Shown: positions 12,976 through 25,458, numbered from the stretch's first letter. The stretch is DNA of 64,000 nucleotides from Zeugodacus cucurbitae (GCF_028554725.1 NC_071669.1:54903001-54967000), one strand, 5' to 3'. Numbers and translations: made by a program. The notes: a model not told the origin generated them from the sequence alone.

Positions 12976-14266
12976 CTATTCCCCTTACTATGTTACCTTT
13001 CAATTACAATTAGGCCAATGGACTTAGCTTATGTATTGTTTTTCATTCATTCAGTTTCTACGACGTTCCATGCTCACAACCTTTTCACTGCGCCCCGAAA
13101 TGTTGGCAACGTTTTGTGAGTTGCGTTTTTCTGCTACATAATTCAGGGTTACATTTTAATTTTTAACTATTTTTCACTATTTCAATTTCACAATTTACAC
13201 ACATTTTGATAACAATTCATGGCTTAAATATCACTAAAAATATTTTGCTATTAATATGTAAGTAATAAATGTAGCAACGTCGATTTGCACCCTACCACTT
13301 CCAGCTAAAATTTTGAAACAATTGTTGTGATATTTCGTAATTGAATTCTTTATTCGAGTTTAATAAAAAAAATTACACATATAAATATTTCACAAATCGC
13401 GTATGTTTACTTAGCTACATATTTGCCAACTAAATATAACAGTTAAAATATTTCGCATATAACATAACAAATATTTAATTGCGTGTGATATTTTTTGTAT
13501 TACAATAAAAATATTTACGTCACAGTTTTGTAGTATATAATGCACAGTGCATCACAAGTGTTAGGATTTTTGCATTTCTAAGTATTAAATTTTTTGCATT
13601 TTTCAAAATACAATTCTCTTCATCACAAATTTCTAGCATGTGATATAAAATAAATATAAAATATTTCTATCATGCGATTTTCATGATTTCTATCATGCTA
13701 TAATTTTGTTTCATTATGTTAAATTTTTATACATAATATGCTATGTTATGCATGTTATTACAATTGTAAATTGTGATCCTTAGCAATTAAAATATTTGCA
13801 TATTTTCTCAATAAAAACAAAATCCATTTACTTACGTACTTCTGCTGTCAATTAAAGGCAGCAGCACATTTTATTAAAAATATTATGCATACAATTTATT
13901 ATGCGCAAAGCTAATGCAGCGTAGCAATTTAAGCTGCATAATTATACAGTTATTATATACTCCTACTTGCATATATACTTATATATCTATAATTAAACTA
14001 TTAGTAAAGCACATAGTCGAAATTAATCACCGGTTGCTCTCTAACGCTACGCAAAATAAATATCAAATGAAGCGAAGCACTATGCTCATATTGAAATTAT
14101 AAGCTTATGCAAATACGTAATGAGCTTTAGCTACACTAATCATATGTTTATTAGCTCCCGGTGGGAGAACGCTGATGGACAGTAATTTTTACAAAAATAT
14201 TATTAAAACCGAAAGTAATGCTTTGCTGTATGAAGGAGTCTTAATTATAATATTTCATCAGTTGTT
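12976..14266. other. Intronic AT-rich DNA
   Basis: No gene recognised. It contains repeats of the word TATCATGC (13660-13705) and is otherwise unremarkable. Confidence 0.5.
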
Positions 14267-14270
14267 TTAA

Positions 14271-14435
14271 GGGATGAGCTGGGTTTCAGGGTTGGGCTGC
14301 ATAACTCATGATTGGTTCATATAAAAAGCAATAAACCAAAAACATTTCATTACATGGATAAATCTAGTTAATGAACAAAGGATAAAAGAAAATATAGAAA
14401 TTTTGAATTTTTAAAACCCACCTAACTCTCTCCTA
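14271..14435. repeat. Short TTAA-type MITE, deleted copy
   Basis: Preceded by TTAA (14267-14270). The left end GGGATGAGCTGGGTTTCA resembles the reverse complement of the right end of a larger element at 37630-38339, and the internal phrase ATAACTCATGATTGGTTCAT is shared with it. The right end near 14425 (AAACCCACCTAAC) is less well kept. Confidence 0.5.
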
Positions 14436-14577
14436 TGACTTCATCTCATTCTATTGATACACTATACAATTCAGCTCAGCTTTCTCAACTTTCTTTCAAA
14501 CAATGTACCATAGAATGTTCAACTGACATGAATTAATTCATTAAAGTGAACTTTAGTATTAAAAAAATATCGATTTT

Positions 14578-15762
14578 TATACCCTGAACAGGGTAAATTA
14601 AGTTTGTCACGAAGTTTGTAACACCCAGAAGGAACCGTCGGAGGCTCTATAAAGTATACAGTATAAATGATCAGTATGTTGAACTGAGTCGATTTAGCCA
14701 TGTCCCTCTGTCTGTCCGTCCGTCTGTCTGTCTGTATATATACGAACTAGTTCTTCAGTTTTTAAGATATCGTTTTTGCAGATATTATTTCCTCTTCAAG
14801 AAGCTGCTCATTTGTCGGAACTGCCGATATCGGACCACTATAGCATATAGCTGCCATACAAACTGAACGATCGGAATCAAGGGCTTGTATGGAAAACTTC
14901 CGCATTTTACTACATATCTTCACGAAATTTGGTGTGAGTTATTGTTCATAGAAATAATTTAATCTCTGAAAAAATTGTTCAGATCGGTACACTATATCAT
15001 ATAGCTGCCATACAAACCGAACGATCGGAATCAAGAGCTTGTATGGAAAATTTTCGCATTTGACATGGTATCTTCACGAAATTTGGTGTGAGTTATTGTT
15101 CATAGAAATAATTTAATCTCTGAAAAAATTGTTCAGATCGGTTCACTATAGCATATAGCTGCCATACAAACCGAACGATCGGAATCAAGGGCTTGTATGG
15201 AAAACTTCCGCATTTTACTACATATCTTCACGAAATTTGGTGTGAGTTATTGTTCATAGAAATAATTTAATCTCTGAAAAAATTGTTCAGATCGGTACAC
15301 TATATCATATAGCTGCCATACAAACCGAACGATCGGAATCAAGAGCTTGTATGGAAAATTTTCGCATTTGACATGGTATCTTCACGAAATTTGGTGTGAG
15401 TTATTGTTCATAGAAATAATTTAATCTCTGAAAAAATTGTTCAGATCGGTTCACTATAGCATATAGCTGCCATACAAACCGAACGATCGGAATCAAGGGC
15501 TTGTATGGCAAATTTTCGTATTTGACGTGGTATCTTCACGAAATTTGACATCCATGACATGGATCTATTTTCTTTATTAAATAACCTTAATGTTTCTAGC
15601 AAACAACCCGGCTAAAAAGAATTAGTAAAATGTTTTCTTTTTTTTTACTTACTTTTTCTTACGTCTTTAGATTTGCTTAAACACATAGTTACTAAAAGAA
15701 ATGCATCTGTGAAGGGTATATTAGCTTCGGTACAGCCGAAGTTAACGTTTTTTTTCTTGTTT
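14578..15762 (+). mobile_element. DINE-1-like element, second family, with 154-bp internal repeats
   Basis: Starts with the dyad TACCCTGAACAGGGTA and has the GTCGATTTAGCCATGTC phrase and a CTGTCTGTCCGTCC tract, both familiar from Drosophila DINE-1. It ends with the hairpin CTTCGGTACAGCCGAAG, TTAACG and a T-rich CTTGTTT. Between lie five tandem units of exactly 154 bp, marked by GAACGATCGGAATCAAG at 14865, 15019, 15173, 15327 and 15481. No coding capacity. Confidence 0.8.
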
Positions 15763-16003
15763 CAACACCAAAAAGTCCAAAACACTTTGCTCGTTTAGTT
15801 TTTATTGAAATACTATTCAGAAAGATATAGTTTTGAGTAAGCGCTTTTGATTTTCAAAATACTTTGTTGAGATGCTATTGAGAATTTTATTTCCAATATT
15901 GAGAAATGTTTTTTGTAAGAAATTTTGATTTTTTCGAAAATTGATTATTATTATTTTCCTATTTTCGACTTAATTATAGTGCATTGGGTCAATTTGGCAT
16001 ATA

Positions 16004-16402
16004 CGGTAATCCCCGCTTGAGTGCCCCTTCTTAACATGCAAGGCTTTTAGGACACTTAAGCGGGAAAGGCACTTAAATAAATCCCGCTTAAGTGCCCGGG
16101 GTACTTACTAAGCTTTTTATCACATACTTCGAACTAATATTTTTTCTTTTAGAAGGAAAGTCACATTTATGTCTTCTTAACAACAAAAATACTAATTAAT
16201 AACAATAAATATAAAAAAAAAACATTACAAATTATGTATATATTTTCTTTTTGACAATTCTCAGCGCATTCAATGTCAAAAATATGAAAAGGCACTTAAA
16301 AGAGGAAAATTGCAAACAATTTTGTATTTGTGGCTTTAATATTACAGCCACTTAAGCGGGAAAGGCACTTAAACGGGGAGGGCACTTAAGCGGGTATCAC
16401 TG
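16004..16402. mobile_element. MITE with pogo-like ends and TA target duplication
   Basis: The left end CGGTAATCCCCGCTTGAGTG and the right end (reverse complement) CAGTGATACCCGCTTAAGTG match at 16 of 20 positions, each flanked by TA (16002-16003 and 16403-16404). Extra copies of the phrase CACTTAAGCGGGAAAGGCAC lie inside both arms. Ends starting CAGTGATACC with TA duplications resemble the pogo/Tigger group. At 399 bp with no ORF, it is non-autonomous. Confidence 0.75.
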
Positions 16403-16404
16403 TA

Positions 16405-17725
16405 TTAACTTTAACTTCAGAACAGCATTGAACTTTCTCAACAGTCGGTTGAGATTTATTAAGAAAGTTTTTTATAGCAAATTTGTATTTTTACATTAAT
16501 TTAATATTATTTTCCAATTCGTTCGAATTAATTGCAGCACATTTGGCCACTGTTGGCATACAATTATAATATTTACAGTTTCTGAGATACTGTTAAATTG
16601 TTGGTTAGCTCACATTATTATTTTTATTCCATTCCAAAGGAAAATTGTTTACTCATTATTGAATTAATGTTGTAAAATTTGTAAACAATTGATCATGCAT
16701 TAAAAATACACTTTGACTTTAGAGCAGTACATCTCAATAGTCTATTGAAATACTGTTGAGATTTGATGCTTCAGTGTTGAGAAAATGTTTAAATGTCATT
16801 TCAGCATTTTGTTGATAACAAAAAATAGTTTTCGGATTATATGAGATTTATTACGATGCTCAGAGCTATCGAGACAGATAATAAAATATTCTGAGTAAAT
16901 AATAATATAATTTAAGGGTATATATTGTTTATATGCGGTTGAGAATTAATGTTGGTGAGTTGAGAAAGCTTTTAGTTTTAAAATATTTCAAGTAAATAAT
17001 ATCAGAGATTTAAGGAAATTAATTGTCAACAATTGTAAAAATTATTAGTACTGTTCTCTCTGTGAGTTAAATAAATAAATGTCTATAAATGTGTTAATTA
17101 GTATAATTGGCAGGGTTGTATTTTTTGCTAATTGATTCAAGTGAATTCTCACCAAAATACTAAATTGAAAGCTGAACACCAATTAAATCAAATACCTAAT
17201 TAACTGTAGGTGGTCATTTGAATTTGAAGCGCCTACATTTGAAATACATACGAGCACACATCAGCTTTAACCGTCATATGATTAGTCAACTAAAAGTTAG
17301 TGCCACTACTTTTTTTTATCACATTGAGTCTTAAATTACATATATTTTATATATAAGTTTATAAAAAGCACATTCCGCAGTTGATTAGCCATTAAATTGC
17401 CTACAATTAAATTCTATTAGGAAATCTTCAATAACAGTTTATCAAATTAAAGCCAATAACTGTGTTTAAGCATTTTGCTCCCTAAATTACAATTACCTTA
17501 AATATCATACGATAACTGACAGCTTATTTGAAAAGTACCGCTATACTAGATCTGTGTCAAATATACAGTTCTATTTGTCATATTTAATAAAAAAAAAAGA
17601 AATGCTTGTTTACTCCCACCAATACTTCGAATTTCGCATTTTAAATTCCATTTTATTTACACGTCGTATGCATTTTGTTCAAAAGGAGTATCAATCAACA
17701 ACAACAACAACCAACAGCTGTTGCC
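16405..17725. other. Intronic AT-rich DNA
   Basis: AT-rich DNA with recurring GTTGAGA-type words. No gene seen before the GPCR terminal exon. Confidence 0.5.
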
Positions 17726-17835
17726 TTATTTGAGTGGCTGAAGTTCGTGTACTTCATTCAAGCATTTTGTCGACTTGGCGGCACGTCGTCGTTGGGATGC
17801 GCTGTTGCCACCGCTGTTGCGACAATACTCCGACA
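17726..17835 (-). CDS. Nested neuropeptide-type GPCR, last coding exon (C-terminal tail and stop)
   Basis: Minus strand. The acceptor CTCATTCACAG lies just above 17835. The first two bases complete a Val codon with the single G left by the exon at 37128-37210, then SEYCRNSGGNSASQRRRAAK and STKCLNEVHELQPLK precede TAA (17728-17726). A basic, Ser-rich cytoplasmic tail is normal for class A GPCRs. Assignment rests on splice phase, a good acceptor and an open frame ending in a stop, not on recognised homology, and the intron before it would be 19.3 kb, so it is the least certain of the six exons. Confidence 0.68.
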
Positions 17836-18709
17836 CTGTGAATGAGCAGAAGAATAATTTAACATAACGGGAATTAGTTGTGGTTGTTTGTGTGTGCGAC
17901 TGTGTGCGTGTGGGTTTACTAACAAGCCTTTTCATATTTGCATTTACAACAATTACAACAATTATACAATGTTTTCTGTTGGTTTGGCAAATGATTGACG
18001 CTTCGGAATTGCATTGTGGAAGCGACTAATTGCATTTGTCCAATCGAGCAATAAGTACAGTTGTACACCGAGCTGTCTACGCATGTGTTGGTGTGTTATT
18101 TACCATGAAATGCAAATTTGTCTTAAGCTCTGTAATCTTTTCGTTATGGTTTGATGGCATAATTGGTATAATAATATGTAATAGAGCGGAAGTGTGTATG
18201 GATGGATGTGTGGTAGAGAGCTAATATGAAGTTCATATCTGTGTCATCGAGGTTTAATATGCGTAGCTTCAATCGAGTTAAGACCTAATCCAGTTATATC
18301 CTCTTGTGGTTTTTCGATATCGACTTTCAAAATCGGCAAAGAATTTGATTTAAAAAAAAATTGATTTGATTTTTGTCAAATATGCACCGTTTAGTTCGAT
18401 ACCTTATTAATATGTTCATCCTTACTGGCAAAATATTGGGGAACATAGATTTTTATCAGCAAACACATTCGCCATTATCAGGTAGTAATCTCTTGATGTC
18501 TTGGTCTGAACTATAACGTGGTTGCATTAGAACCTCGGAACCAAGTTCTGTTGCTGTTGTTGTAGCATCAGAAACATTTCCAAATAATGTCAAGAATGCG
18601 GTCGATTTGACATGCCTTAGTTGGATAAAAACCTGGATAACCCGATGGAACCAAACTCAAGGGGCTTCTCGTGAGTCGCTGCAGATATATCAGTTGTCTG
18701 TATCCTGGC
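17836..18709. other. Intronic DNA without recognised gene
   Basis: Non-coding; 18490-18709 looks like part of an older dispersed repeat, but its family was not recognised. Confidence 0.4.
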
Positions 18710-18717
18710 GTTGTCCT

Positions 18718-19288
18718 TCTTCTTCTTCTTGCCTGGCGTAGAAACCGCTTACGCGGTTATAGCAGAGTCCACAACAGCGCGCCACGCATCCCTTCTTTTG
18801 GCAGTTTGGCGCCAATTGGTAATACCAAGTGAAGACAGGTCCTTCTCCACCTGGTCCTTACATCGGAGTTGAGGTCTCCCTCTTCCTCGGCTTCCACCAG
18901 CGGGTACTGCATCGAAAACTTTCAGAGCTGGGGCACTTTCATCCATTCGAACAACATGACCTAGCCAGCGTAGCCGCTGTTTTTTTATTCGCTGGACTAT
19001 GTCTATGTCGTCGGTCATCATTCCATCGTCTGCGTTTTTCGCCGTTGCCAATGTTTAAGGGACCATAAATCTTCCGCAAAACCTTTCTCTCGAAAACTCC
19101 TAGTGCCGTCTCATCGGATGTTGACACCGTCCACGCTTCTGCACCATAAAGTAGGACGGGAATGATGAGGGACTTGCAGAGTTTAGTTTTTGTTCGTCGA
19201 GAGAGGACTTCACTTTTCAATTGCCTACTCAGTCCATAGTAGCACCTGTTAACAAGTGTGATTCTGCGTTGGATTTCTGGCTGACATT
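18718..19288 (-). pseudogene. 5'-truncated RTE-like LINE (copy 2) with 8-bp target duplication
   Basis: Minus-strand frames give KSEVLSRRTKTKLCKSLIIP, VLLYGAEAWTVSTSDETALG, RLRWLGHVVRMDESAPALKV and GSRGRGRPQLRCKDQVEKD, the C-terminal end of the reverse transcriptase ORF, with the LY(E/D)D stretch lost and a frame change. The tail is (GAA)n. The direct repeat GTTGTCCT flanks it at 18710-18717 and 19289-19296. Only about 570 bp of the element is left: a typical 5'-truncated, dead-on-arrival insertion. Confidence 0.82.
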
Positions 19289-19296
19289 GTTGTCCT

Positions 19297-19554
19297 GAGA
19301 GTACATAATTCCTCGATAGCTTCCTTCAGACGATCCATTTGTTGATTGTACCAAATTTAGGAGGTTACTTATAGTAGGTGATTCTGTCAATATCGTCCGA
19401 TACATAGTAAAACCATCCTAACCGTCAATCCTGGCTTGGTCATCCTTTGATCCGACTCACCGCAATTCCATCACGATTGTTTTTGCTTGACGTCGTCATA
19501 TGTGACTCACTTTTCATCACCAGTAACCATTCGCTGGTCATTCACTAACACTTG
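19297..19554 (-). pseudogene. Mariner transposase remnant
   Basis: On the minus strand this matches, phrase by phrase, the mariner copy at 27.95-28.28 kb (for example the sequence around AACCGTCAATCCTGG at about 19420 beside AGCCGTCAATCCCGG-type sequence at 28155). The shared part covers the middle of the transposase. Too decayed to give a continuous protein. Confidence 0.6.
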
Positions 19555-19900
19555 TGGAGTCGCCAGATCCTTCTGGTTTAAGGTGAATCGCAGGAGGTCT
19601 ACCGAGCTCTTCGCCCTCAGTAATGTTTTGCTCTCCTTAGTCGTGGGGATTCTTACTGGCCATTGACCCATCGGGATCCAAGCTGTAAGATTTAAAATCT
19701 TATCGGAGGACGATGTGGAATCATCTCATCATTTTCTTTGGAATGTCTCGACATTGCGAGATCAAAAAAAAAAAATAAATTTCACTTTTTCGAACAAGCT
19801 CGCGAAATAGCGAATATAGAAGTGAAAAATCTCTGTAGATTTGTTGTAGGTTCAGGGCGTTTTGTCGATTCCTATGTGCTAATCTAGGGGATCTTGGCTT
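19555..19900 (+). pseudogene. RNase H-bearing LINE remnant, C-terminal tail
   Basis: Plus-strand reading gives phrases such as TELFALSNVLLS, GILTGH.PIGIQAVRFKIL and NLCRFVVGSGRFV that parallel the minus-strand fragment at 12.5-12.97 kb. Several stops and an A-rich insertion (about 19765-19780) break it. Confidence 0.55.
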
Positions 19901-21559
19901 CACAAAGGACTGTATTTTATAGTCTAAGTGTGTTTCCCGTTGAGAAGCATTATTATAACCTACCTACCTACCTAATCATTCGCTTCGGAAATGTATCGAT
20001 TTTATTTAGATTCGGTGCAGACAGTTTTGGCTTAACCTATACATACATCGAACTTCTTTTTGTATTCAGGCTTCTTTCGAACGATGTTTTGTGTACTGTA
20101 TAGCTCTAGCTGAGAAGTTTCTTTAGTAGCGTCGCCCGATCACACTTATAAAATGTCAGATACGGATTATTAAAGCTATTTATTGGAAAAATAATGGTCT
20201 TGCAGTTCTTAAAATTTTTCTCCTTTTTCTTCATTGAATTTCGTAATGCTATTCCAGAAAATCATTCGTACATTCACACTTATGCTTAACACATCATCTA
20301 AGCATATACTTTCTTGTAGTGGGTCCATTTGCCTTTACGGAAAGTTTCAAGTGTTTGCCATAGCCAGAAGAATAGCCAGAGGGATATTGGCATCTCATTA
20401 CAAACAAACAATTTTCCACATAAGTAGATATTTGATGAATTTGTGTTTCTTGTCTCAACAAACTTCAAGTGAGCCTTTGCCGTCATTGTATGCGACACAT
20501 AGCAGCAATAAAAATAAAGAGAAAACAATCACCGAAAAACTGTATGACGAAATTCGTGAACTTATTTTGTCACATGAAAAAGTAATAACTTCAATAGAAT
20601 TTGGGAGGGGGGTTGCAGTAATGAAGATTAACTAGAAAAAAGTAGAGTACACTTTTCCAAATTGATGGGTAGTCGGCTGTCTCGTCAGAGCTCAGACGCG
20701 ACCGAAAGACCGAAAGTACCCTGTGGGAAAAGTGTGGCTTGGTATTTTTTTTTTTCTGTAGGATCTCAAATGAGAGGGGGTGAGAGTTGTAGTTTGATAT
20801 AGCCTTTTGCAATACAATATAAAGTTATATGAAGTCTTCGTGCTTTCGATTCGGTATTTAGGAGAAGGTTCCTAGAGAAAAATGGTTAAGGAGTTTATTT
20901 GACAGTGTATTTTTTCGATGTGTCAAAACTATTATGATATTTCATTGTCTTGACTTAATATCGATGATAGCTCCTAAAAAGCAAAAGCTGAAAGGATGCA
21001 GTTCGAATAATTCGAGACTGTAATTTAGACATCCGCTAACAGAATTCGAATTTCCACCACGCAATCGTTCGAACTTAACTAGCTGTCATATCTCCCGCAA
21101 ATCCCTACAGGGAAACTCCACAACCCACATATTTGTACAGGCATATGCAACTTATTACATCATTTTGGGACTAGGTACGTGATTAGAATTCGTTGTTTGG
21201 TATTTTCTCACACCATCTCTACTAGCAAGCAATCTGTTGATGACTCGCTTAGTAAGTTCCTATGTGCATACATATGTATCAATATTGCCTGCTTTTATGG
21301 CGACATGCAAATATTGGGCTGTACGTAAATGTCTCTCTTCAATAGTCACATCATTAAATTTTTAATATATTTTTATCATTTTCCGGGATGTGCAGGAGAC
21401 CGCCCTTCTTACATATTCAAAATTATGAAATTGGAAAATGTTATATTCACAATTTATGTTGCTGCAATGACGTCAAACTGTAGTAATGAAATAATCAGTT
21501 CCGATTAATTATTGACTTTAATGTTTTGAATGCTTAGTCAGAAAAATTAATTTTCCAAA
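19901..21559. other. Intronic DNA; one unrecognised 133-codon open frame
   Basis: A plus-strand frame is open from 20234 to 20635 (133 codons, ending RGVAVMKIN). It has no recognisable domain, no codon or splice feature that sets it apart and an unremarkable start context. I regard it as chance or as an old transposon remnant. Nothing else was identified. Confidence 0.3.
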
Positions 21560-22420
21560 ATTAAAAAAAAAAAATATATCACACATATTAGGCAAATAAT
21601 ATATACGGTATAAAGATCACTCTTGCCAACAAGTGCTACTATGGACTAAGTAGGCAATTGAAAAGTAAAGTCCTCTCTCGACGAACAAAAACCAAACTCT
21701 ACAAGTCTCTCATCATTCCCGTCCTACTTTACGGTGCAGAAGCGTGGACGATGTCAACATCCGATGAGACGGCACTAGGAGTTTTCGAGAGAAAGGTTTT
21801 GCGGAAGATTTATGGTCCCTTAAACATTGGCAACGGCGAATACCGCAGACGATGGAACGATGAGCTGTACTATTTATACAACGACATTGACATAGTTCGG
21901 CGAATGAAAAGACAGCGGCTACGCTGGCTAGGTCATGTTGTTCGAATAGACGAAAGTGCCCCAGCTCTGAAAGTGTTCGATGCAGTACCCGCTGGTGGAA
22001 GCCGAGGAAGAGGGAGACCTCCACTCCGATGGAAGAACCAGGTGGAGAGGGACCTGGCTTCGCTTGGTATAACCAATTGGCGCCAAACTGCCAGAAGGAG
22101 GGATACGTGGCGCGCTGTTGTGGACTCGGCTATAACCGCGTAAGCGGTATCTACGCCACTCAAAAAGAATAAAGATCATCGGATCAAAACCCTAATATTA
22201 GGGTGTAGGGGAAGTAATGACCCGATTTTATCCATTTTCGGAAACATATTATTGTAAGAAAAATAATCCTTTTGACTTTCTATCGAAAATGTAAAGATAT
22301 TTTCTTTAAAAAAAGTAGGCCCTATGGTCCTCATATTCGATATCTGTGGCCATGGAGAGATATAATCCGATTTCGAGAATTATGATAATCTGTAACATGT
22401 AATTCTTTTTCCCATCTTTT
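21560..22420 (-). repeat. Reverse-oriented DINE-1-like fragment split by a LINE insertion
   Basis: Sequence on both sides of the LINE at 21620-22168 (about 21560-21619 and 22169-22420) reads through as a degraded DINE-type 3' region: ATATACGGTATAAAG, CCCTAATATTAGGG, and a phrase for an ATATTCGATATCTG block like that in copy C. Ends are not preserved. Confidence 0.45.
21620..22168 (+). pseudogene. 5'-truncated RTE-like LINE (copy 3) with 10-bp target duplication
   Basis: An uninterrupted frame of 161 codons (21658-22143) covers the reverse transcriptase C-terminus: KSKVLSRRTKTKLYKSLIIP, GAEAWTMSTSDETALGVFER, RLRWLGHVVRIDESAPALKV, GITNWRQTARRRDTWRAVVD, stop. The direct repeat ATAAAGATCA flanks it at 21610-21619 and 22169-22178. 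The lack of stops and the perfect duplication point to a fairly recent insertion, though it lacks the catalytic YADD part and the endonuclease, so it cannot move on its own. Confidence 0.88.
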
Positions 22421-22429
22421 GTGTCATTC

Positions 22430-23340
22430 CGCCTTTATAAAGGGGTTTCCAATAAGAGCGCTTCATGGTTTGGGATATCAATGAAATTCTTTATTCCTGT
22501 GAAAGTACATACTTTCGATGCCATTATGTATGGAACTCGATTTTTTTCGCATAACCACCACGGACACTCTTCCAGCAGTCCAAATGCTGAACACAATTTT
22601 CGACGGCTTTCAAGCATAAATCGGCCGATTCTGCTGTAATTTCACGTTCGATATTCGTAAGAAGTCGTCAATCGTCGCTGGTTTGTTGTTATAGACCATA
22701 GACTTGACGTTGCCTCACGGGAAATAGTCTAACGGCATCAAATCGCACGACCGGGACTGTCAATTGACTGAGACGTTTCGTGAGTTAACACCTTCACCAA
22801 AGTTGGTTTTCAATAAATCGATTGTGACATTCGCTGTGTGGCTTGTGGGGCCGTCCTGTTCGAACCACATATTGTCCAAGTCCATATCATCCAATTCGAG
22901 CCGAAATATTCGGTTATCATTGAGCGGTAGCGATTCCCATTCACAGTAACGTGCCGGTCTTGATCATCACGGAAGAAGTACAGTCTAATGGCGACGCTGG
23001 CCCATAAACTGCACCAAACCGTATTTTTTCGGGATGCAATGGTGACTCATGACCAATAACACATATTTTGCTTATTGACGAAGCCATTCAGCCAGAAATG
23101 AGCCTCATAATTTTTCGATAAAAATCCGGATAATTTTCAAGGTTTTTGCTCAGCCCAATTCACGAACATACAGTGGTTCTGATGGTCAAACGCCTTCAGT
23201 TCTTGCGTCAATTGCATCTTATAAGGTTGTAGGCCAACATCAAAATTCGTCACAACGACATCACAGAGGTGCCCAAAGCTTGAGAACGACGTGTGAGAGA
23301 TTGATTTGGGTCTTCCTGAATTAAGTACTGTGCCTGTGGC
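22430..23340 (-). pseudogene. Degraded IS630/mariner-superfamily transposase
   Basis: Minus-strand reading, across several frames, gives the order expected of a DDE transposase: FGAVYGPAS-like text near 23010, RDDQDRHVTVN (22960), Y.SMITEYFGS (22910), a block aligning to DLDNMWFQQDGATSH (22850), then RSCDLMPLDYFP.GNVKSMVY (22700), and the C-terminal tail around VENCVQHLDCWK (22570). The acidic catalytic residue before the last block and the D of CDL are still readable. Many stops and frame changes make it dead. Family assignment is from memory of related insect elements. Confidence 0.65.
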
Positions 23341-23399
23341 TTAAAATTTTTCCAAAAATATGGCGTCATTTGCTGATCCTATCTCTACTTTTGTAGCGT

Positions 23400-24289
23400 C
23401 CTATTGAAAAACTCTTAATTTTGTAAAAATTGCCAAAATGTATGCTTTGTTAAAAAATCAAAGTCAAAAATTTAGCCTACATTTAGGATGTTATTAAATT
23501 TGATGTGTCTTAAAGAATGAACTATATGCATATCCAAAAAATTAAGTCTTAAATTACTGATTTACTACTTTAAAGCACACAAAATTACGCTTTGTAAGCT
23601 TAAAGTGCTCTCAAATTGCCTACTTCAATTCATCTTGTCATACATTGCCGAAGAAAATTAAATTTCAAAGCATATTTATTATGCATATGTGCAAATATTT
23701 GCTTACATTCCTCCATATATGCCTATAATATTTTCAAAACGCCCAACATACAATATTTTGTCTGCTTGACTGATTAATTGATTGATTATCCAGAAAACTG
23801 AGAAAGCATACATCGTACGTATGGTATATGGTGAGAGCTGTCGATAATTATTTGTGTCGGAAATCACTCCCTTTTTTCGAAAATTGCCATGCATCAAAAA
23901 TTACAAAATGCGCAAGCAAACAGCGACGTGCCTATATGTTAGACATGATTGCATACTTCTGGTAGCAAACGAGGAAATAATTACTTCTAATATGTGTTCG
24001 TCGCATTTGTGTTGCTTTTGTTAAAAGAATTTGAAGAATTTATGCGTGAAAAACAAATTTTGGCTGTGTATTTATGTAATTTTCTAATTTATTTTGCGAA
24101 GAAATATTGATTTACAATATAAATAAAAATATTGAAGTTTAATTTAAATATTTTTTAAGAATTTATTCATTACTGATAGGAACAATTAAACCGTTACTTT
24201 TCGAAACTTCATAACTATGAGACTAAATACCGTTGTAGATACGATTTTTTAGACGTCAGTACATCTTGTTAAAAAAAAACTTATTCTTA
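23400..24289. other. Intronic AT-rich DNA
   Basis: No gene or bounded repeat recognised. Confidence 0.5.
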
Positions 24290-25458
24290 AACAAGTAAGG
24301 AAGGGCTAAGTTCGGGTGTAACCGAACATTTTATACTCTCGCAATTTATTTATTTAACTTTATTTATATTATATAATATACAATTTGACCCACATATTCG
24401 CCATATATATTGTATAAAGTCCACTGAAAGTTGGAAACCATAATATTAGGTTAGAAGCACCGATGTTCTCGTGTTCGATATATGGGACCTTAAAATCCTA
24501 TGATCCGATTTCGGCCCTTTTTAGCATGGGGCTGCCACACTATAAACATAGTATTTGTGAAAAGTTCCGCATCGATATCTTCACAAGTACTTATTTTATA
24601 TATTGTAAAGTAAACGATTCAGATCGTCTTCAAAGTTCTGGTATATAGGAAGCAGGCGTGATTGTGAAGCGATTTGACCTATTTTCACAACATATCATTG
24701 GGATGTAAGGAAACTATTACAAACCAAGTTTCATTGAAATCGGTTGAGTAGTTCCTGAGATATGGTTTTTGTCCCATAAGTGGGCGACGCCACGCCCATT
24801 TTCCATTTTGTAAAAAAATCTGAGTGCAGTTTCCATCTGCCATTTCTTATGTGAAATTTTGGGGTTTCTGACGTTTTTCGTTAATGAGTTAACCCACTTT
24901 TAGTAATTTTCAACCTAACCTTTGTATGGGAGGTGGGCGTGGTTATAATCCGATTTCTTTCATTTTTGGACTGTATTAAAAAGTGGCTAAAAAAACGACC
25001 GCAGAAAGGTTGGTTTATATAGCTCTATTGGTTTCCGAGATATGTACAAAAAACCTATTTGGGGGCGGGCCAACGCCCACTTCCCCAAAAAAATTACATC
25101 CAAATATGCCCCTCCCTAACACGATCCTTCACACCAAATTTTAGTTCCATAGCTTTATTTATGGCTTAGTTATGGCACTTTATGTGTTTTCGGTTTTCGA
25201 CATTTTGTGGGCGTGGCAGTGGTCCGATTTTGTTAATTTTCGAAAGCAAGAAATAAGTGTGCCAATCTTAATTTTACTCAAGTTACAGCTTGCACAGACG
25301 GGCGGACAGACATACATTCGGATTTGAACTCCACTCTACACCCTGATCACTTTGATATATATAACCCTATATCTAGCTCGTTTAGTTTTGGGTGTTACAA
25401 ACAACCGTTATGTGAACAAAACTATAATACTCTCTTTAGCAGCTTTGTTACAAGAGTA
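24290..25458 (-). mobile_element. DINE-1-like element, copy C (reverse orientation)
   Basis: The plus strand opens with ACAAGTAAGGAAGGGC, the hairpin GTTCGGGTGTAACCGAAC and TATACTCTCGCAATTT, and closes with TACTCTCTTTAGCAGC and a decayed ACAAGAGTAGA. It is the reverse complement of copy A with high identity throughout, including the GTCY tract (as GGCGGACAGAC) near 25300. No coding capacity. Confidence 0.78.

Noticed and set aside
14578..15762. CRISPR-like array of regular repeats
   Set aside because: Units are contiguous 154-bp repeats without unique spacers, in a eukaryotic transposon.
20234..20635. 133-codon plus-strand open frame
   Set aside because: No recognisable domain, no clear promoter or splice context, and composition like the surrounding intron.
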